A stretch of 55,745 nucleotides of DNA from Mycobacterium gordonae (GTDB lineage: Bacteria; Actinomycetota; Actinomycetes; Mycobacteriales; Mycobacteriaceae): the NCBI RefSeq assembly GCF_002101675.1, contig NZ_LQOY01000226.1, forward strand, positions 1 through 55,745, in the 5' to 3' direction. Shown here piece by piece: positions 27,133 to 36,561 of the stretch (position 1 is the stretch's first letter; every line of letters begins with the position of its first letter). The notes under the pieces were generated by a model that was not told the origin of the DNA, ran no database searches, and saw only the letters and a list, made by a program, of their open reading frames with translations. The translations under genes and the position numbers were made by a program.

Positions 27133-27184
27133 ACGAGACCGAGACGCGGCTCCCGCCTAGGGCGATGGCCGATCATGGGGTCTG

Positions 27185-27484
27185 TCAGCCGGGCTCGCTG
27201 ACCTCGGCCTGCCATCGAGCACGGCGTTGCTCTTGACTCGCCTCCCACCACGGCGGTGAGCCACGCTCCCCGAGTGCGACCTTGGCGGCATGCACGCCGG
27301 CTCGGGCAGTCGGCTCCTCAGGAGTTCCCTTGGTGCGTCGCACCTCTCGGCGCCACGCCATCAGTATCCGGACCAGGTCTTGCCTACGTTCTTCGGGAAT
27401 CAACGGATCGCTCGCACGCCACCTGCGACCGTCAACAACGATGTAATGCCCGTCATCAGCGGGTTCTGGTACCCCATTGGACAT
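27185..27484 (-). CDS. Conserved mycobacterial hypothetical protein
   Basis: A 99-residue charged protein. The core YIVVDGRRWRASDPLIPE and the tail KVALGERGSPPWWE correspond to a short family widespread in mycobacteria and other actinobacteria, without known function. The ATG at 27484 is preferred because the strand begins near it; a further ATG at 27511 adds nine residues. It is monocistronic, followed by the PE-lipase gene upstream on the same strand. Confidence 0.65.
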   Translation of the reverse strand: MSNGVPEPADDGHYIVVDGRRWRASDPLIPEERRQDLVRILMAWRREVRRTKGTPEEPTARAGVHAAKVALGERGSPPWWEASQEQRRARWQAEVSEPG

Positions 27485-27582
27485 GGGTGCCTCGAATCTT
27501 CTCGCCGACACTGAATTCCTGCAGGGCCGTACTCGCTTTTTCGCTGCGAATTTTCAGGGTCGATGGGCAGCAGGTGACGCAA

Positions 27583-28986
27583 TCAGGCCGCGATACCGAG
27601 CTCCTGGTTGATCTGGTGCCAGTACACGGGCCCGTCCAGGGTGAGAATGAGCCAGTCGTGGATTTGGCCATTGGCCAGTACGAAGCTGAACGGCGCATTG
27701 TCGAGAGCGGCTCTCGCCTTCAACACGAGTGCATCCGGAGAGAGAATGTCCAGGTTGCCGGTGTAGACGGTCGTCGGCGGCAGACCGGCCAGCGGTCCGT
27801 TGATCGGGCTCACCTGATAGTTGCCGATGGGCAGGCCCCCAGCCCACTGTCTGCCGAACTGCTGGGCCAGCCCGACGGGCAGCAACGGATCCTGAACGAA
27901 CGCGATATTCGGGTTGGTCATGGACAAGTCGAGCCAGGGAGACAGCAGGACCATCGACGACGGCAGTTGCGCACCGTTGAGCATCATCTGCTGAACGGAC
28001 GCGAGCGCGAGGTTGCCCCCGGCGGAGTCTCCGATGACGCTGACGTACGGTGTGCCGTATTGCGTGGTTTGTGCGGAAATGAAGTTCGCCATCATCGGCA
28101 CCACAAGCCCGGCCGTACCCCCCTCCTGGAGCAACGGATAGATCGGCACTTGAATGGTCGCGCCGGTTTGGTAGGCCATCACCGAATAGTGAATCCAGTG
28201 CAGGAAGGACGGCGGGAAAATGAAGGCGCCGCCGTGGATGGCCACAACCTGCTCACCGGTGGCATTAGCCGGCGTGATGTGCACGACGCTCATCGTTCCG
28301 CCGGTCGGATTGTCAAACGTGCTGTAGGAGACCGTCTCCCCGAGAAGCAGATTCAACAACGGCGGCGGCGAATTGCCGATGAACCAGGACAACGGCGGAA
28401 CGTCGCTGGCCAATAGTTGCAATATCGGGTTACCCGGCGTCGCGATGTAGGTGTCCAGCCCCGACAAATTCAGCAGCGGCTTGACCGGGTACAGCAAAGC
28501 CTCTTCGAACCTCGTGACCAAGGACGGCGAGCCGGTGAAGGTGCCAAGGTCCCCGGCGGGAATGGGCGGACCGGCCGGCGCGCCGAAGACCGTGGTGAAG
28601 ACCTCGTTGGCTATCCGGTTGACGCCGGCGGCGACGCCCGCGGGGAACTGCGCGATCTCCTGCTGAAGGAGGGTGACGGCACCCTCGAATGTCTGCAGCG
28701 GCGCGGCACTGGCGGCCTCGGCGGCGGCATACGCGCTGCTGGCCGTCGTGAGGGTGTGCACAAACTCGCTGTGGAACCGTGCGACCTGGGCACTGAGCAC
28801 CTGATAGCCCTCGCCGTGAGCGGAGAACAGTGCCGCGATGGCCGCTGAAACCTCGTCTTCGGCGGCAGCGAGCAAGCCGGTGGTCGGCGCTGACGCGGCT
28901 GCGTTGGCAGCACCGATCGATGAGGCGACGTCCGCCGCGTCCGCTGCCGCCGCCGTCACCCACTCCGGCACGACCATCAACGACAT
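27583..28986 (-). CDS. PE-domain lipase, LipY-like (full-length linker)
   Basis: A 467-residue paralogue of the LipY-like protein at 20.7 kb. The PE domain covers residues 1-95 with YAAAE as the YxxxE export signal near residue 88. A linker of about 90 residues (LQQEIAQFPAGVAAGVNRIA, then LYPVKPLLNLSGLDTYIATP) corresponds to the linker of M. tuberculosis LipY. The hydrolase has HGGAF, GDSAGG, an Asp in TGNLDILSPDA and His in QIHDW. An insert after the strand STFDNPTGG is not in the shorter copy. It is predicted to be an ESX-5-secreted triacylglycerol lipase or esterase at the cell surface. Confidence 0.85.
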   Translation of the reverse strand: MSLMVVPEWVTAAAADAADVASSIGAANAAASAPTTGLLAAAEDEVSAAIAALFSAHGEGYQVLSAQVARFHSEFVHTLTTASSAYAAAEAASAAPLQTFEGAVTLLQQEIAQFPAGVAAGVNRIANEVFTTVFGAPAGPPIPAGDLGTFTGSPSLVTRFEEALLYPVKPLLNLSGLDTYIATPGNPILQLLASDVPPLSWFIGNSPPPLLNLLLGETVSYSTFDNPTGGTMSVVHITPANATGEQVVAIHGGAFIFPPSFLHWIHYSVMAYQTGATIQVPIYPLLQEGGTAGLVVPMMANFISAQTTQYGTPYVSVIGDSAGGNLALASVQQMMLNGAQLPSSMVLLSPWLDLSMTNPNIAFVQDPLLPVGLAQQFGRQWAGGLPIGNYQVSPINGPLAGLPPTTVYTGNLDILSPDALVLKARAALDNAPFSFVLANGQIHDWLILTLDGPVYWHQINQELGIAA

Positions 28987-29286
28987 AACCGCTCCCCCTC
29001 AATCCCATTCCGGCTCAGATCGTTTCGACACAAGCCCACTGGATTCACCTGCTACGACCATCGAACCGACTCGGACGAGTCGCACACCCCAACAAAATCT
29101 ATCTCCGGCGCCGCCGAACTGTTAGCAAAATGAAGAGAAAACCGGTGATGGCCACGCACGGGAGACACAGCCGGACCTTCGATCGGTGTCTTTGGTCCTT
29201 CTGCTTGCATCTCTTCGACCCTGACAGTGAGGACATCCCTGAGTAAAGCTGCGGATGGGTACGTAGCGAATCGGGAAGAACTGAAA
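28987..29286. other. Intergenic region between PE-lipase and stress protein genes
   Basis: Three hundred bases separate the divergent starts of the PE-lipase and the universal stress protein. I see no convincing open frame, repeat or DosR-type box in it. It must hold both promoters. Confidence 0.4.
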
Positions 29287-30186
29287 ATGTGGCAACCACC
29301 ACGCGGCGCGATCTTGGTATGCGTTGACGGCTCGGCAGCGGCACTGGGCGCGGTGCGTTGGGCCGCCCGTGATGCAGCACTGCGGAATGTGCCGCTGACG
29401 CTGGTCCACATTTCCGACGCCGCCTTGCCCGAGTGGTTCGAGGTCGCCGCCCAGGCCGGCGGCAGGCAACGGGAGAAGCGGCGGGCCCACAGAGTGATCG
29501 AAGCGGCGATCAGTGTCGCCGAGGCGAGCACCGATGAATGCGGTCGATTGGAAGTCGACGGCAAGGTGTTCAATTCGGCCACCATCCCGACGCTCGTCGG
29601 CCTCTCCGCAGACGTGGAGATGGTCGTGGTCGGCTACCGAGGACACGGCGGCGTGTCGGCCCGCGGTGGCCTGGGCTCGGTGAGTTCGGCATTGGTCTAC
29701 AACGCGCGTTGCCCAGTCGCGGTAATCCATGACGACCAAACCGTGCTCGGCAGTGTCGCGCAGGCGCCGGTGCTGGTGGGCATCGACGGCTCGCCGGCAT
29801 CGGAAGCGGCGACCGCTATCGCATTTGCCGAAGCCTCCCGACGAGGTGTCGGCCTGATGGCCCTGCACGCCTGGACCGATCCCTGGATTTCCGGCTTTCG
29901 GGCGTCGTTCCAAGACTCCGAATGGGACGCTCAGTTATCCGAGGAGGAGGAGAGCCTCGCCGAACGGTTGGCGGGTTGGCACGAACGCTATCCCGATGTG
30001 GCGATCCACCGCACGATCGAAATCGGTGATCCGGCACGGTGCCTCATCGAGGCGTCCCAACGGGCGCAGCTGCTTGTGGTGGGCAGCCACGGCTGCGGCT
30101 GGCTCCGCGGCAAGTTGCTCGGATCGGTCGGGGCAGCGGCGGTCAACAGGGCCAAGATTCCCGTGATCGTCGCCCGTCAGTCCTGA
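29287..30186 (+). CDS. Tandem universal stress protein (two USP domains)
   Basis: A 299-residue protein of two USP modules, the usual mycobacterial layout and length. Module one (residues 7-147) ends in the ATP-binding series VGYRGHGG...GGLGSVSSALVYNARCPVAVI. Module two (157-299) ends in VGSHGCG...LLGSVGAAAVNRAKIPVIVA. The G-x2-G-x9-G-[ST] nucleotide motif is therefore present in both. Such proteins are typically induced in hypoxia or stress. A GGGAAGAA Shine-Dalgarno before ATG 29287 supports this start; the frame upstream to 29227 has no such signal. No DosR box was recognised nearby. Confidence 0.85.
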   Translation: MWQPPRGAILVCVDGSAAALGAVRWAARDAALRNVPLTLVHISDAALPEWFEVAAQAGGRQREKRRAHRVIEAAISVAEASTDECGRLEVDGKVFNSATIPTLVGLSADVEMVVVGYRGHGGVSARGGLGSVSSALVYNARCPVAVIHDDQTVLGSVAQAPVLVGIDGSPASEAATAIAFAEASRRGVGLMALHAWTDPWISGFRASFQDSEWDAQLSEEEESLAERLAGWHERYPDVAIHRTIEIGDPARCLIEASQRAQLLVVGSHGCGWLRGKLLGSVGAAAVNRAKIPVIVARQS

Positions 30187-30231
30187 CGGCCGTTGCGGGT
30201 CAACTTGACCAACGGCTCCGGCCCCGGTTGC

Positions 30232-33066
30232 CTACCGTGCGCTCACCAGCCCCGCCGCGTCGGCACCGTTGACGTTTTGCTTTTCCAGCAGGCCCAGTTC
30301 GATTGCCAACAACGTCAAGCCGGGGCGACGTCGGCGCCCCGTCTTGTCCCGAATGCGGTCCAAGTGCGAACGGACCGTCCGCAACGATATGAACAGAGTC
30401 TCCGCGATTTGCTGATCGGTCTGGCCGTGGGCGAGCAATGCCAGCAGCTCCAACTCGCGGCAGCTCAGCGATTGGCCCACAAGACGACTGGTGCTGACCG
30501 GGGCTGGCACGTGTGGCGCATCGGAGGCCTCGTCGAGCCGTTTGCGGTAGCGGGCCGCGAACTGGTGGTAACCCGCCGCCGATGCCCCCTCGGCGGCTTC
30601 TCCGTACAGCGCGGCGGCGCCGTCCAGGTCGCCGCGGTAAGCGGCAAGATCGGCCGCAGCGCCCACTGCCAGTGGATGCCGACTGGGGCCCAGGGCGCCG
30701 CGCAAACAGCGCTCGGCTTCGGCTTCGGCACCTGCCGCCAGCAGCGCGGGTACCACGCTGCGCACGACGAAGGGGTCTCTGGCCAGTGCAGGGGCACGGG
30801 CGAGCAGGGCCCGCGCAACATTGGCCGACGTTTGGGGGTCCTTGCCCGTCGCCGCGGCCAACTCCACCCGAGTAGGACCGCAGACATGGTGCCACCAGCC
30901 CTCCCGCGGTGCGAGATCTTGCAGCAGCGCCTCGGCTTCGCACAGCCGGCCCTGCTGCAGCCGCACCCAGGCCAAGAATTCGCGTCCGAGGAACGACGAG
31001 AGCCCGGTTGGGACAGCCGCGGAGCCCTCGAGCAACGTCAACGCGGCCTTCTCGGTGCGGCCGACATCGCCCATCGACCGGCTTGCGATGGCCTCGATCA
31101 GCGCGGCCAAGACCTCGGGACCCGGGCCGACGTTGAGGGAGCGGGCGTGAACGCGGACGAGGTTGGCCATCGTCGATAGCTCGCCGGCCCGCATAGCCAG
31201 CCCCTTCTGCAGAGCGCAGATTATGACGCTGGCGCCGAAGTCTTCCGGCAACCGCAGCCGCATCGCCTCGGCCGTCCCACGCTCGATTACCGCGATGCCC
31301 TCGTCGCGGCGTCCCAGCGCACACAGCGCTGCGCCGCGACAGATCAACGCGGCGGCGCGGCCCTGATCCGCGTCGAACTCATCGGCGAGCACCAGAGCGC
31401 GGTCGGCGAATGCGAGGCCGGTCTCACCGTCGAGATTGCAGTTGTGCCACATCGCCAGGCGCGCGTACACCAACGCCAAATCCGGCCCGGGCGGGGCGGT
31501 TTCGAGTACCACCTGTGCCCGTTCGAATGCGTCGAGCGCGGCCAGCTGTTGGCCGAGGGCCAGATGCACCGAACCCAGGACCATGAGAAGTTTTGCCGTG
31601 GACGTGTGCGCGGCCGGCTCCAGCAGGTCCACACCCTCCTGCAGCGGGGCGATCGCTGCCGCGGGATCCCCGCTGGCCAGGAGCATACGGCCTTGTTCAC
31701 ACAGCAGGCGCCCGCGTTCGGCGGGGTCGACATCGCTGCTCAGCGCGCGCTCGTAGAGCATCGCCGCCTCGGCGAACGCGCCCGCGCGCGCCGACATTCC
31801 GGCGGCCTGCGCACACAGCGGCGCGGCCTCACCCTCGCGACCTGCGGCCAGCAGATGGCGGGCGCGATCGATGATCGGCGCCGGCGACGTCGCTGCCGCG
31901 AGCACATCGGCGGCCCGGCTGTGCAGGTTCGTTGCCTCCCACGAAGGCACCGCATCGCGCACCGCCTCGTGGGTGAGAATGTGACGGAATCGCAGCCGGC
32001 TGGGGTCGGTCGCGTCACATTCCACCAGTTGCGCGGCGGTCGCGGCCTTGAGGGCCGCCGAGACCACCTTTGCGGGCAATTCGGTCAACTCCGACAGCAA
32101 CTGAGGATCAAAGGCGCTGCCCAACACCGCTGCTGCCGTGATCACGCTCTGGTGCTCGGGCTCGAGACGATCGAGTCGCTGCAGAATGCCGAGGGCCAGA
32201 GTGACGGGCAGATGAAGCCCGGAAAGCTGCGAACACTGCCAGACCCCGTCAAGCTGGAAGGCGTGCCCCGAGCTGATCGCTGCGTCGAGCATCTCTTCGA
32301 CCGCAAAAGGCACGCCCTCACTGCGCTGCACGAGCATGTCAACCAATGCGCTGCTGACGTGGTCAACGCCCAAGCGTGCGCAGACCAGACGGCGGACATC
32401 GCGATAGGCAAGCGGTTCCAAATCCGTCGCGCTTGCCAGGGCCGCGCGACGCCACACGTCGAACATGGCACGCAGCGGGTGGGCCGCACTGACCTCATCC
32501 GAGCGGTAGGTCACCACTAACAGCAGCGGAAGCCCGACGGTGCGCCGGGCGACGAAATCGACAAGCGCGCGCGTCGACGCATCCGCGAAGTGCAGATCAT
32601 CGATCACCATCAGCGCGCCCGACTGCCCCGCCACCGCGCGTATCACCGCCAGCACACCCTCGAAAAGCTGCAGCCGGGCCGCAGCGTCAGACAGGTCGTT
32701 GGGCAGGGGTGCACCGTTCGACAGTTGTGGCACGATCGCACCGACCGCACCGGCGGCCGGTCCAATCTGTCGGCGTAAGTGCGCCGCATCGGCCGTCGCG
32801 AGATAGGTGTCTATCGCTTCGTTGAAGGGCAGATAGGGCAGGGCGGGTTCCAGTTCGCTACACCCGCCCCAGAGCACCGCACAGCCGTACTGTTGTGCCC
32901 GCAAGGTGAGCTCACGGGCCAGGCGAGTCTTGCCGATGCCAGTTTCGCCGGCCACCAGGCACACCTGACCCATTCCCCGCCGGGCATCGTCGAATGCTTC
33001 TTCGAGCGCGGTGAGTTCTGCCTGCCGCGCAATCAGCGGCGTCACCGATCTACATGTGTACGTCAT
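30232..33066 (-). CDS. Large LuxR-family ATPase regulator (LAL type)
   Basis: A 944-residue regulator. The N-terminus has an AAA/STAND-type ATPase: Walker A GETGIGKT near residues 40-47 and Walker B MVIDDLHFAD near 152. A long middle region of helical, TPR-like repeats (about 400-840) follows. The C-terminal LuxR HTH lies at about 868-925 (LSCRELELLALLAHGQTDQQIAETLFIS). Such LAL proteins act as ATP-dependent activators responding to a small molecule or protein partner. It lies divergent from the EmbR-like gene, with 231 bases between starts, suggesting linked control. No nearby target operon is obvious. Confidence 0.85.
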   Translation of the reverse strand: MTYTCRSVTPLIARQAELTALEEAFDDARRGMGQVCLVAGETGIGKTRLARELTLRAQQYGCAVLWGGCSELEPALPYLPFNEAIDTYLATADAAHLRRQIGPAAGAVGAIVPQLSNGAPLPNDLSDAAARLQLFEGVLAVIRAVAGQSGALMVIDDLHFADASTRALVDFVARRTVGLPLLLVVTYRSDEVSAAHPLRAMFDVWRRAALASATDLEPLAYRDVRRLVCARLGVDHVSSALVDMLVQRSEGVPFAVEEMLDAAISSGHAFQLDGVWQCSQLSGLHLPVTLALGILQRLDRLEPEHQSVITAAAVLGSAFDPQLLSELTELPAKVVSAALKAATAAQLVECDATDPSRLRFRHILTHEAVRDAVPSWEATNLHSRAADVLAAATSPAPIIDRARHLLAAGREGEAAPLCAQAAGMSARAGAFAEAAMLYERALSSDVDPAERGRLLCEQGRMLLASGDPAAAIAPLQEGVDLLEPAAHTSTAKLLMVLGSVHLALGQQLAALDAFERAQVVLETAPPGPDLALVYARLAMWHNCNLDGETGLAFADRALVLADEFDADQGRAAALICRGAALCALGRRDEGIAVIERGTAEAMRLRLPEDFGASVIICALQKGLAMRAGELSTMANLVRVHARSLNVGPGPEVLAALIEAIASRSMGDVGRTEKAALTLLEGSAAVPTGLSSFLGREFLAWVRLQQGRLCEAEALLQDLAPREGWWHHVCGPTRVELAAATGKDPQTSANVARALLARAPALARDPFVVRSVVPALLAAGAEAEAERCLRGALGPSRHPLAVGAAADLAAYRGDLDGAAALYGEAAEGASAAGYHQFAARYRKRLDEASDAPHVPAPVSTSRLVGQSLSCRELELLALLAHGQTDQQIAETLFISLRTVRSHLDRIRDKTGRRRRPGLTLLAIELGLLEKQNVNGADAAGLVSAR

Positions 33067-33297
33067 GCCAACCTCAACCAGTACCGACCAAGTCGTGCAA
33101 TGAACACAAAGGGCCGTCTGTCAGGGTGAGTTGCCAGGCTTTATTGATCCTCAATAAATCCTCAATGGATGCTCAACGGGTGCTGCGGCGCTACCCAGGG
33201 ATTGGGCGCCTTTGATTGAGCGCTTTGCCGCCCGCGTCGGCTCGTTGGCACGCACAATGCACACAAGCGCTGCACGGAGGGGAGGTTGGCAACGGCA

Positions 33298-34446
33298 ATG
33301 GCCGCAGAGAGCCCGGAGTTCGGTGTGCTGGGCACGCTGGAGATGCGCGTGGGAGGCACCTCGATCGCGCTGGGGACACCCAAGCAACGCGCGGTGCTGG
33401 CGGTGCTGGTGCTCAGACGCAACGGCACGGTGGGCATGGACACGCTGATCGAGGCCGCCTGGGAGCACTCGCCACCGGCGGGGGCGCGAGCCACGATGCA
33501 CTCCTACATTTCCAACGTGCGCCGTCTGCTGGCCGATGCCGGGGTCGATCCCCAAGCCATGCTGGCCAACGTGGCCCACGGGTATCGGCTCACCGTCAGC
33601 GATGAGAACTGCGACGTGGGGCGTTTCACCGCGGAGAAGAACGCGGGGCTCGACGCCGCTGCGGCCGGCCACTTTCAGGACGCCAGCGAACACTTGAGCG
33701 CGGCGCTGGCTCAGTGGCGCGGCCCGGTCCTGGACGATCTGCGAGACTTCGGCTTCGTCCGCGGTTACGCGAGCTCGTTGGTCGAAGACAAGCTCGTGGT
33801 TCACACTGCCCGCGCTCAGGCCGAAATCGTCTGCGGGAGAACATATTCCATAATCAACGAACTCGAAGAGCTCATCACCGAGCATCGCTACCGGGAACCG
33901 CTGTGGGCGCAGCTGATCACCGCCTACTACGTTGCCGAGCGCCAATCAGACGCCCTGGACGCTTACCGCCGGCTGAAAACCACCCTGGCCGATGATCTGG
34001 GCATCGACCCCGGACCCACGCTGCGCGCGCTGCACGAACAAATATTGCACCAGCAACCCCTCGACGTGGACAGAGCCGCCCGCTCGGCGGCCAAAGACAC
34101 CATGGTCTCTACCGTCGGCGGCGCCCATAGCCCCAACGGACCGACCACAATCGCGCTGCGCGACCCCGACGGCCATTTGTATCCACTGCTAGCCGTGGTC
34201 ACCCGCATCGGCCGCGACGCCGCGAACGACATCGTGCTTGACGACGTCAAAGTCAGCCGCAACCACGCGGTCATCATCAACACCGGGGCAAAGCTCGTGA
34301 TCACCGATCTGCACTCGGCCAACGGCATCTACGTCCACGGGCGTCGGGTCGGCACCAGCACGACCCTCAACGCGAATGACACCATCCGCATCGGCACCCA
34401 CGAACTCACCCTGCAAACCGAGCTGCCCCCATCACCCGACCCCTAA
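33298..34446 (+). CDS. EmbR-like regulator (SARP DNA-binding, BTAD, FHA)
   Basis: A 382-residue regulator with the architecture of M. tuberculosis EmbR. A winged-helix OmpR/SARP domain (about 8-105, FGVLGTLEMRVGG to YRLTVSDE) is followed by the BTAD domain (about 106-260, HLSAALAQWRGPVLDDLRDF; YREPLWAQLITAYYVAERQS). A C-terminal FHA domain (about 285-375) carries RIGRDAANDIVLDD, SRNHAVI and SANGIYV, which bind phosphothreonine. EmbR is phosphorylated by Ser/Thr kinases and activates embCAB; this paralogue may act similarly, and a kinase gene is in the window at 18 kb. TTG 33286 is an alternative start; the ATG at 33298 has GGAGG 12 bases upstream. Confidence 0.8.
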   Translation: MAAESPEFGVLGTLEMRVGGTSIALGTPKQRAVLAVLVLRRNGTVGMDTLIEAAWEHSPPAGARATMHSYISNVRRLLADAGVDPQAMLANVAHGYRLTVSDENCDVGRFTAEKNAGLDAAAAGHFQDASEHLSAALAQWRGPVLDDLRDFGFVRGYASSLVEDKLVVHTARAQAEIVCGRTYSIINELEELITEHRYREPLWAQLITAYYVAERQSDALDAYRRLKTTLADDLGIDPGPTLRALHEQILHQQPLDVDRAARSAAKDTMVSTVGGAHSPNGPTTIALRDPDGHLYPLLAVVTRIGRDAANDIVLDDVKVSRNHAVIINTGAKLVITDLHSANGIYVHGRRVGTSTTLNANDTIRIGTHELTLQTELPPSPDP

Positions 34447-34479
34447 CGCACACCGCTCCGGGATCCGAATGCCGCCGGG

Positions 34480-35292
34480 CTAAGCGGGGTCGGCGAAAAC
34501 GGGCCGCTCCCCCGACATTCCAGCGACTACGGCAGCGATCTGGTTCGGCGAACCGATCAGCCCGGTTTGCAGAACTGATTCGAGCGCAAGAGCGGCCACG
34601 GGGTCGTTGCTCATCCAGGTTTCGTCGTACAGGCGCTTCGCGGCACGGACGGCATCCGGTGACTTCGATGCGATCTCGTCCGCGAGCGCCAGCGCCGCAG
34701 ACAGCGGATCCGCGTCCGTCCGGGTGATCAAGCCGAGCTCGGAACCTTCGCTGCCGGAAACGATGCGGCCAGTGAAGGTCAGCTCTTTCGCGACGTCGAT
34801 CGGTAGAAGTCTCGGCAGTGTCTGCGTGATGCCCATGTCAGGAACGAGTCCCCACTTGATCTCCATGATGCTTAGCTTGGCGTCCGGGGTGGCGATCCGG
34901 ATGTCTGCGCCGAGCGCAATCTGCAGACCACCACCGAAGCAGTTGCCGTGGATCGCGGCGATGACTGGCGCCGGCACCAAGGACCAGTCGTAGCTCACGC
35001 GCTGAGCGAGGTTCGCCGGCCGGCCCTCGTCCCGCGTCAACAGGACGCCCGTGCCCCGTTCGCCGCCCATGAAACTTGCCACGTCCAAGCCAGAGCAGAA
35101 GCTCTTGCCCTCTCCGTGCAGGACGACCGCACGGACCGACGTATCAGCCGCCAGCTGCGCTGCGGCATCCACCAGGCCTTCGAACATGGCTTGGTCGAGC
35201 GCGTTGTGCTTGTCGGCGCGCACCATCGTCGCCGTTGCCACGCCGTTGTCGGCAATCCGCACCCGGACTCTGTCTTCGCTCACGAGTAGCAA
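34480..35292 (-). CDS. Enoyl-CoA hydratase/isomerase (crotonase) family protein
   Basis: A 270-residue crotonase-fold enzyme. The oxyanion-hole glycines are in FCSGLDVASF near residue 67 and NCFGGGLQIALGADIRIA near residue 118. The loop that usually provides a catalytic Glu reads GLVPDMG, with Asp, as in dienoyl-CoA isomerase-like members rather than classical hydratases. Substrate and reaction are therefore uncertain. It stands between the EmbR-like gene (convergent, 33 bases) and DUF1206. Confidence 0.8.
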   Translation of the reverse strand: MLLVSEDRVRVRIADNGVATATMVRADKHNALDQAMFEGLVDAAAQLAADTSVRAVVLHGEGKSFCSGLDVASFMGGERGTGVLLTRDEGRPANLAQRVSYDWSLVPAPVIAAIHGNCFGGGLQIALGADIRIATPDAKLSIMEIKWGLVPDMGITQTLPRLLPIDVAKELTFTGRIVSGSEGSELGLITRTDADPLSAALALADEIASKSPDAVRAAKRLYDETWMSNDPVAALALESVLQTGLIGSPNQIAAVVAGMSGERPVFADPA

Positions 35293-35335
35293 TCTATCGC
35301 GGGCGGACTGAGTCGTTCTCGTGCGGACGACCGCG

Positions 35336-36169
35336 CTAGGTGGCGGGGCGGTAGCGCGCCTCGGCGAACGAGAACAACCCGTGGGCGAACAGGCCGACAG
35401 CGATCAGCCAGAGGACCACCTGTCCCCAGCTCTGGCCGGCGAGTTCGGCCAACAGCCCGGACAATCCCTTGGCGTTTTTCGGGTCGAAGGTCAGGCCGGC
35501 GATGACGAAAAAGACGCCGACACCGATGGCCACCAGTCCGGTGCCCAGGTACCCCGCCCGGCCCAGCGCTTCGATGACCTTTCGCTTGTCCGGGCTCAGC
35601 GCTCCGGTGCGCTTCATGAAGCCACGGTTGATGGCGTGCTTGTAGATTTCGTAGCCTCCGAAGCCTATGGCGACTAGGCCGACGAGCAGCACGATCCAGC
35701 GTCCGCCGGGCATGCCCATGACCATCCCGGCAGCATGCTGCTGGCCTTCGCCGCCACCGCCACCGGGGACCGCGCCGGCATCGCCGCCCCAGTTCGCGAT
35801 GAGGATCGACAGCGACGCCAGCGCCGCCCCGCTGTAGAGAACGCCCTTGCCCGCGTACTTGGCCCGATGGCTGCCGTCCGACCCTTCGATCGGATCACCC
35901 GAGACGGCCTGGCTGAATTTCCACACCACCAGAGCGATCAATGCCACAGTCAAGGCGATCAGCAGGAACTTGCCGAACGGCGCCTGCGCGACCGTCTGGA
36001 TCGCCCCGGACTTACTGGCACTGGCCGAGGAATTCTCACCCATCGCGACCTTGATCGATAGGAAACCCAAGAGCACATACAGGGCTCCCTGGCCTAACAG
36101 GCCGACCCGCGCGACTTTGGATCTGACGTCTCCCGCATACCCTTGTGGGCGGACAGTGGCTCTGCTCAT
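35336..36169 (-). CDS. DUF1206 membrane protein
   Basis: A 277-residue integral membrane protein with six hydrophobic helices in three similar pairs, the DUF1206 pattern. Repeated motifs begin ARVGLLGQGALYVLLGFLS, AKYAGKGVLYSGAALASLS and GRAGYLGTGLVAIGVGVFF. A Gly-rich loop (GGGGGEGQQHAAG) joins the second and third pairs. Function is unknown. The ATG at 36169 is chosen because it is followed by the normal short basic start; an upstream frame to 36220 adds 17 residues of doubtful coding. Confidence 0.8.
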   Translation of the reverse strand: MSRATVRPQGYAGDVRSKVARVGLLGQGALYVLLGFLSIKVAMGENSSASASKSGAIQTVAQAPFGKFLLIALTVALIALVVWKFSQAVSGDPIEGSDGSHRAKYAGKGVLYSGAALASLSILIANWGGDAGAVPGGGGGEGQQHAAGMVMGMPGGRWIVLLVGLVAIGFGGYEIYKHAINRGFMKRTGALSPDKRKVIEALGRAGYLGTGLVAIGVGVFFVIAGLTFDPKNAKGLSGLLAELAGQSWGQVVLWLIAVGLFAHGLFSFAEARYRPAT

Positions 36170-36345
36170 CGCGTACTCGCCTTCGTCTAGTGAACGGCTG
36201 TGTAATACGCACTTACCCACCGCGGGGCCGGGCGATACGCGCGCGCGTCAATTCATATTTATCCGGCGGTGCACGAGGTTCGACGCGATGGAACGCGGGC
36301 GTCGGCCGGCCATGCGATCCGGCACAGCCCCGGTCCCAAGGACCG

Positions 36346-36561
36346 CTATAGCCCGGCGTCTCGTTCGGATGGGTCACCCTCGCCTAGATCTCGGCCGGCA
36401 GCTCGCTCGCTTTGACGGTTCTGGTTGAGCTGCTCGATAACGCTGTCCGTGTCGGTGTCGTGCAGCCCGAAGCACTTGCAGGCCGATCGGATCTCGGCCT
36501 CGGTGAACATCGGCACCGGCTCCTTCGTCCCCCAGCCCCAGTTAGGGCGTTCGGTTCTCAT
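36346..36561 (-). CDS. Hypothetical protein, coupled downstream member of a pair
   Basis: A 71-residue charged protein with a single CKCF motif near residue 29. Its ATG (36559-36561) overlaps the stop of the preceding gene in a TGATG arrangement, showing translational coupling. No family is recognised. Its partner at 36561-36902 may act with it. Confidence 0.5.
   Translation of the reverse strand: MRTERPNWGWGTKEPVPMFTEAEIRSACKCFGLHDTDTDSVIEQLNQNRQSERAAGRDLGEGDPSERDAGL

Noticed and set aside
27256..28416. Plus-strand frame of 386 codons opposite the PE-lipase
   Set aside because: Antisense to the lipase domain, with Arg/His-rich low-complexity sequence.
28987..29286. DosR-type box upstream of the universal stress protein
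   Set aside because: The stretch has no sequence close to the symmetric GGGACT-AGTCCC pattern.
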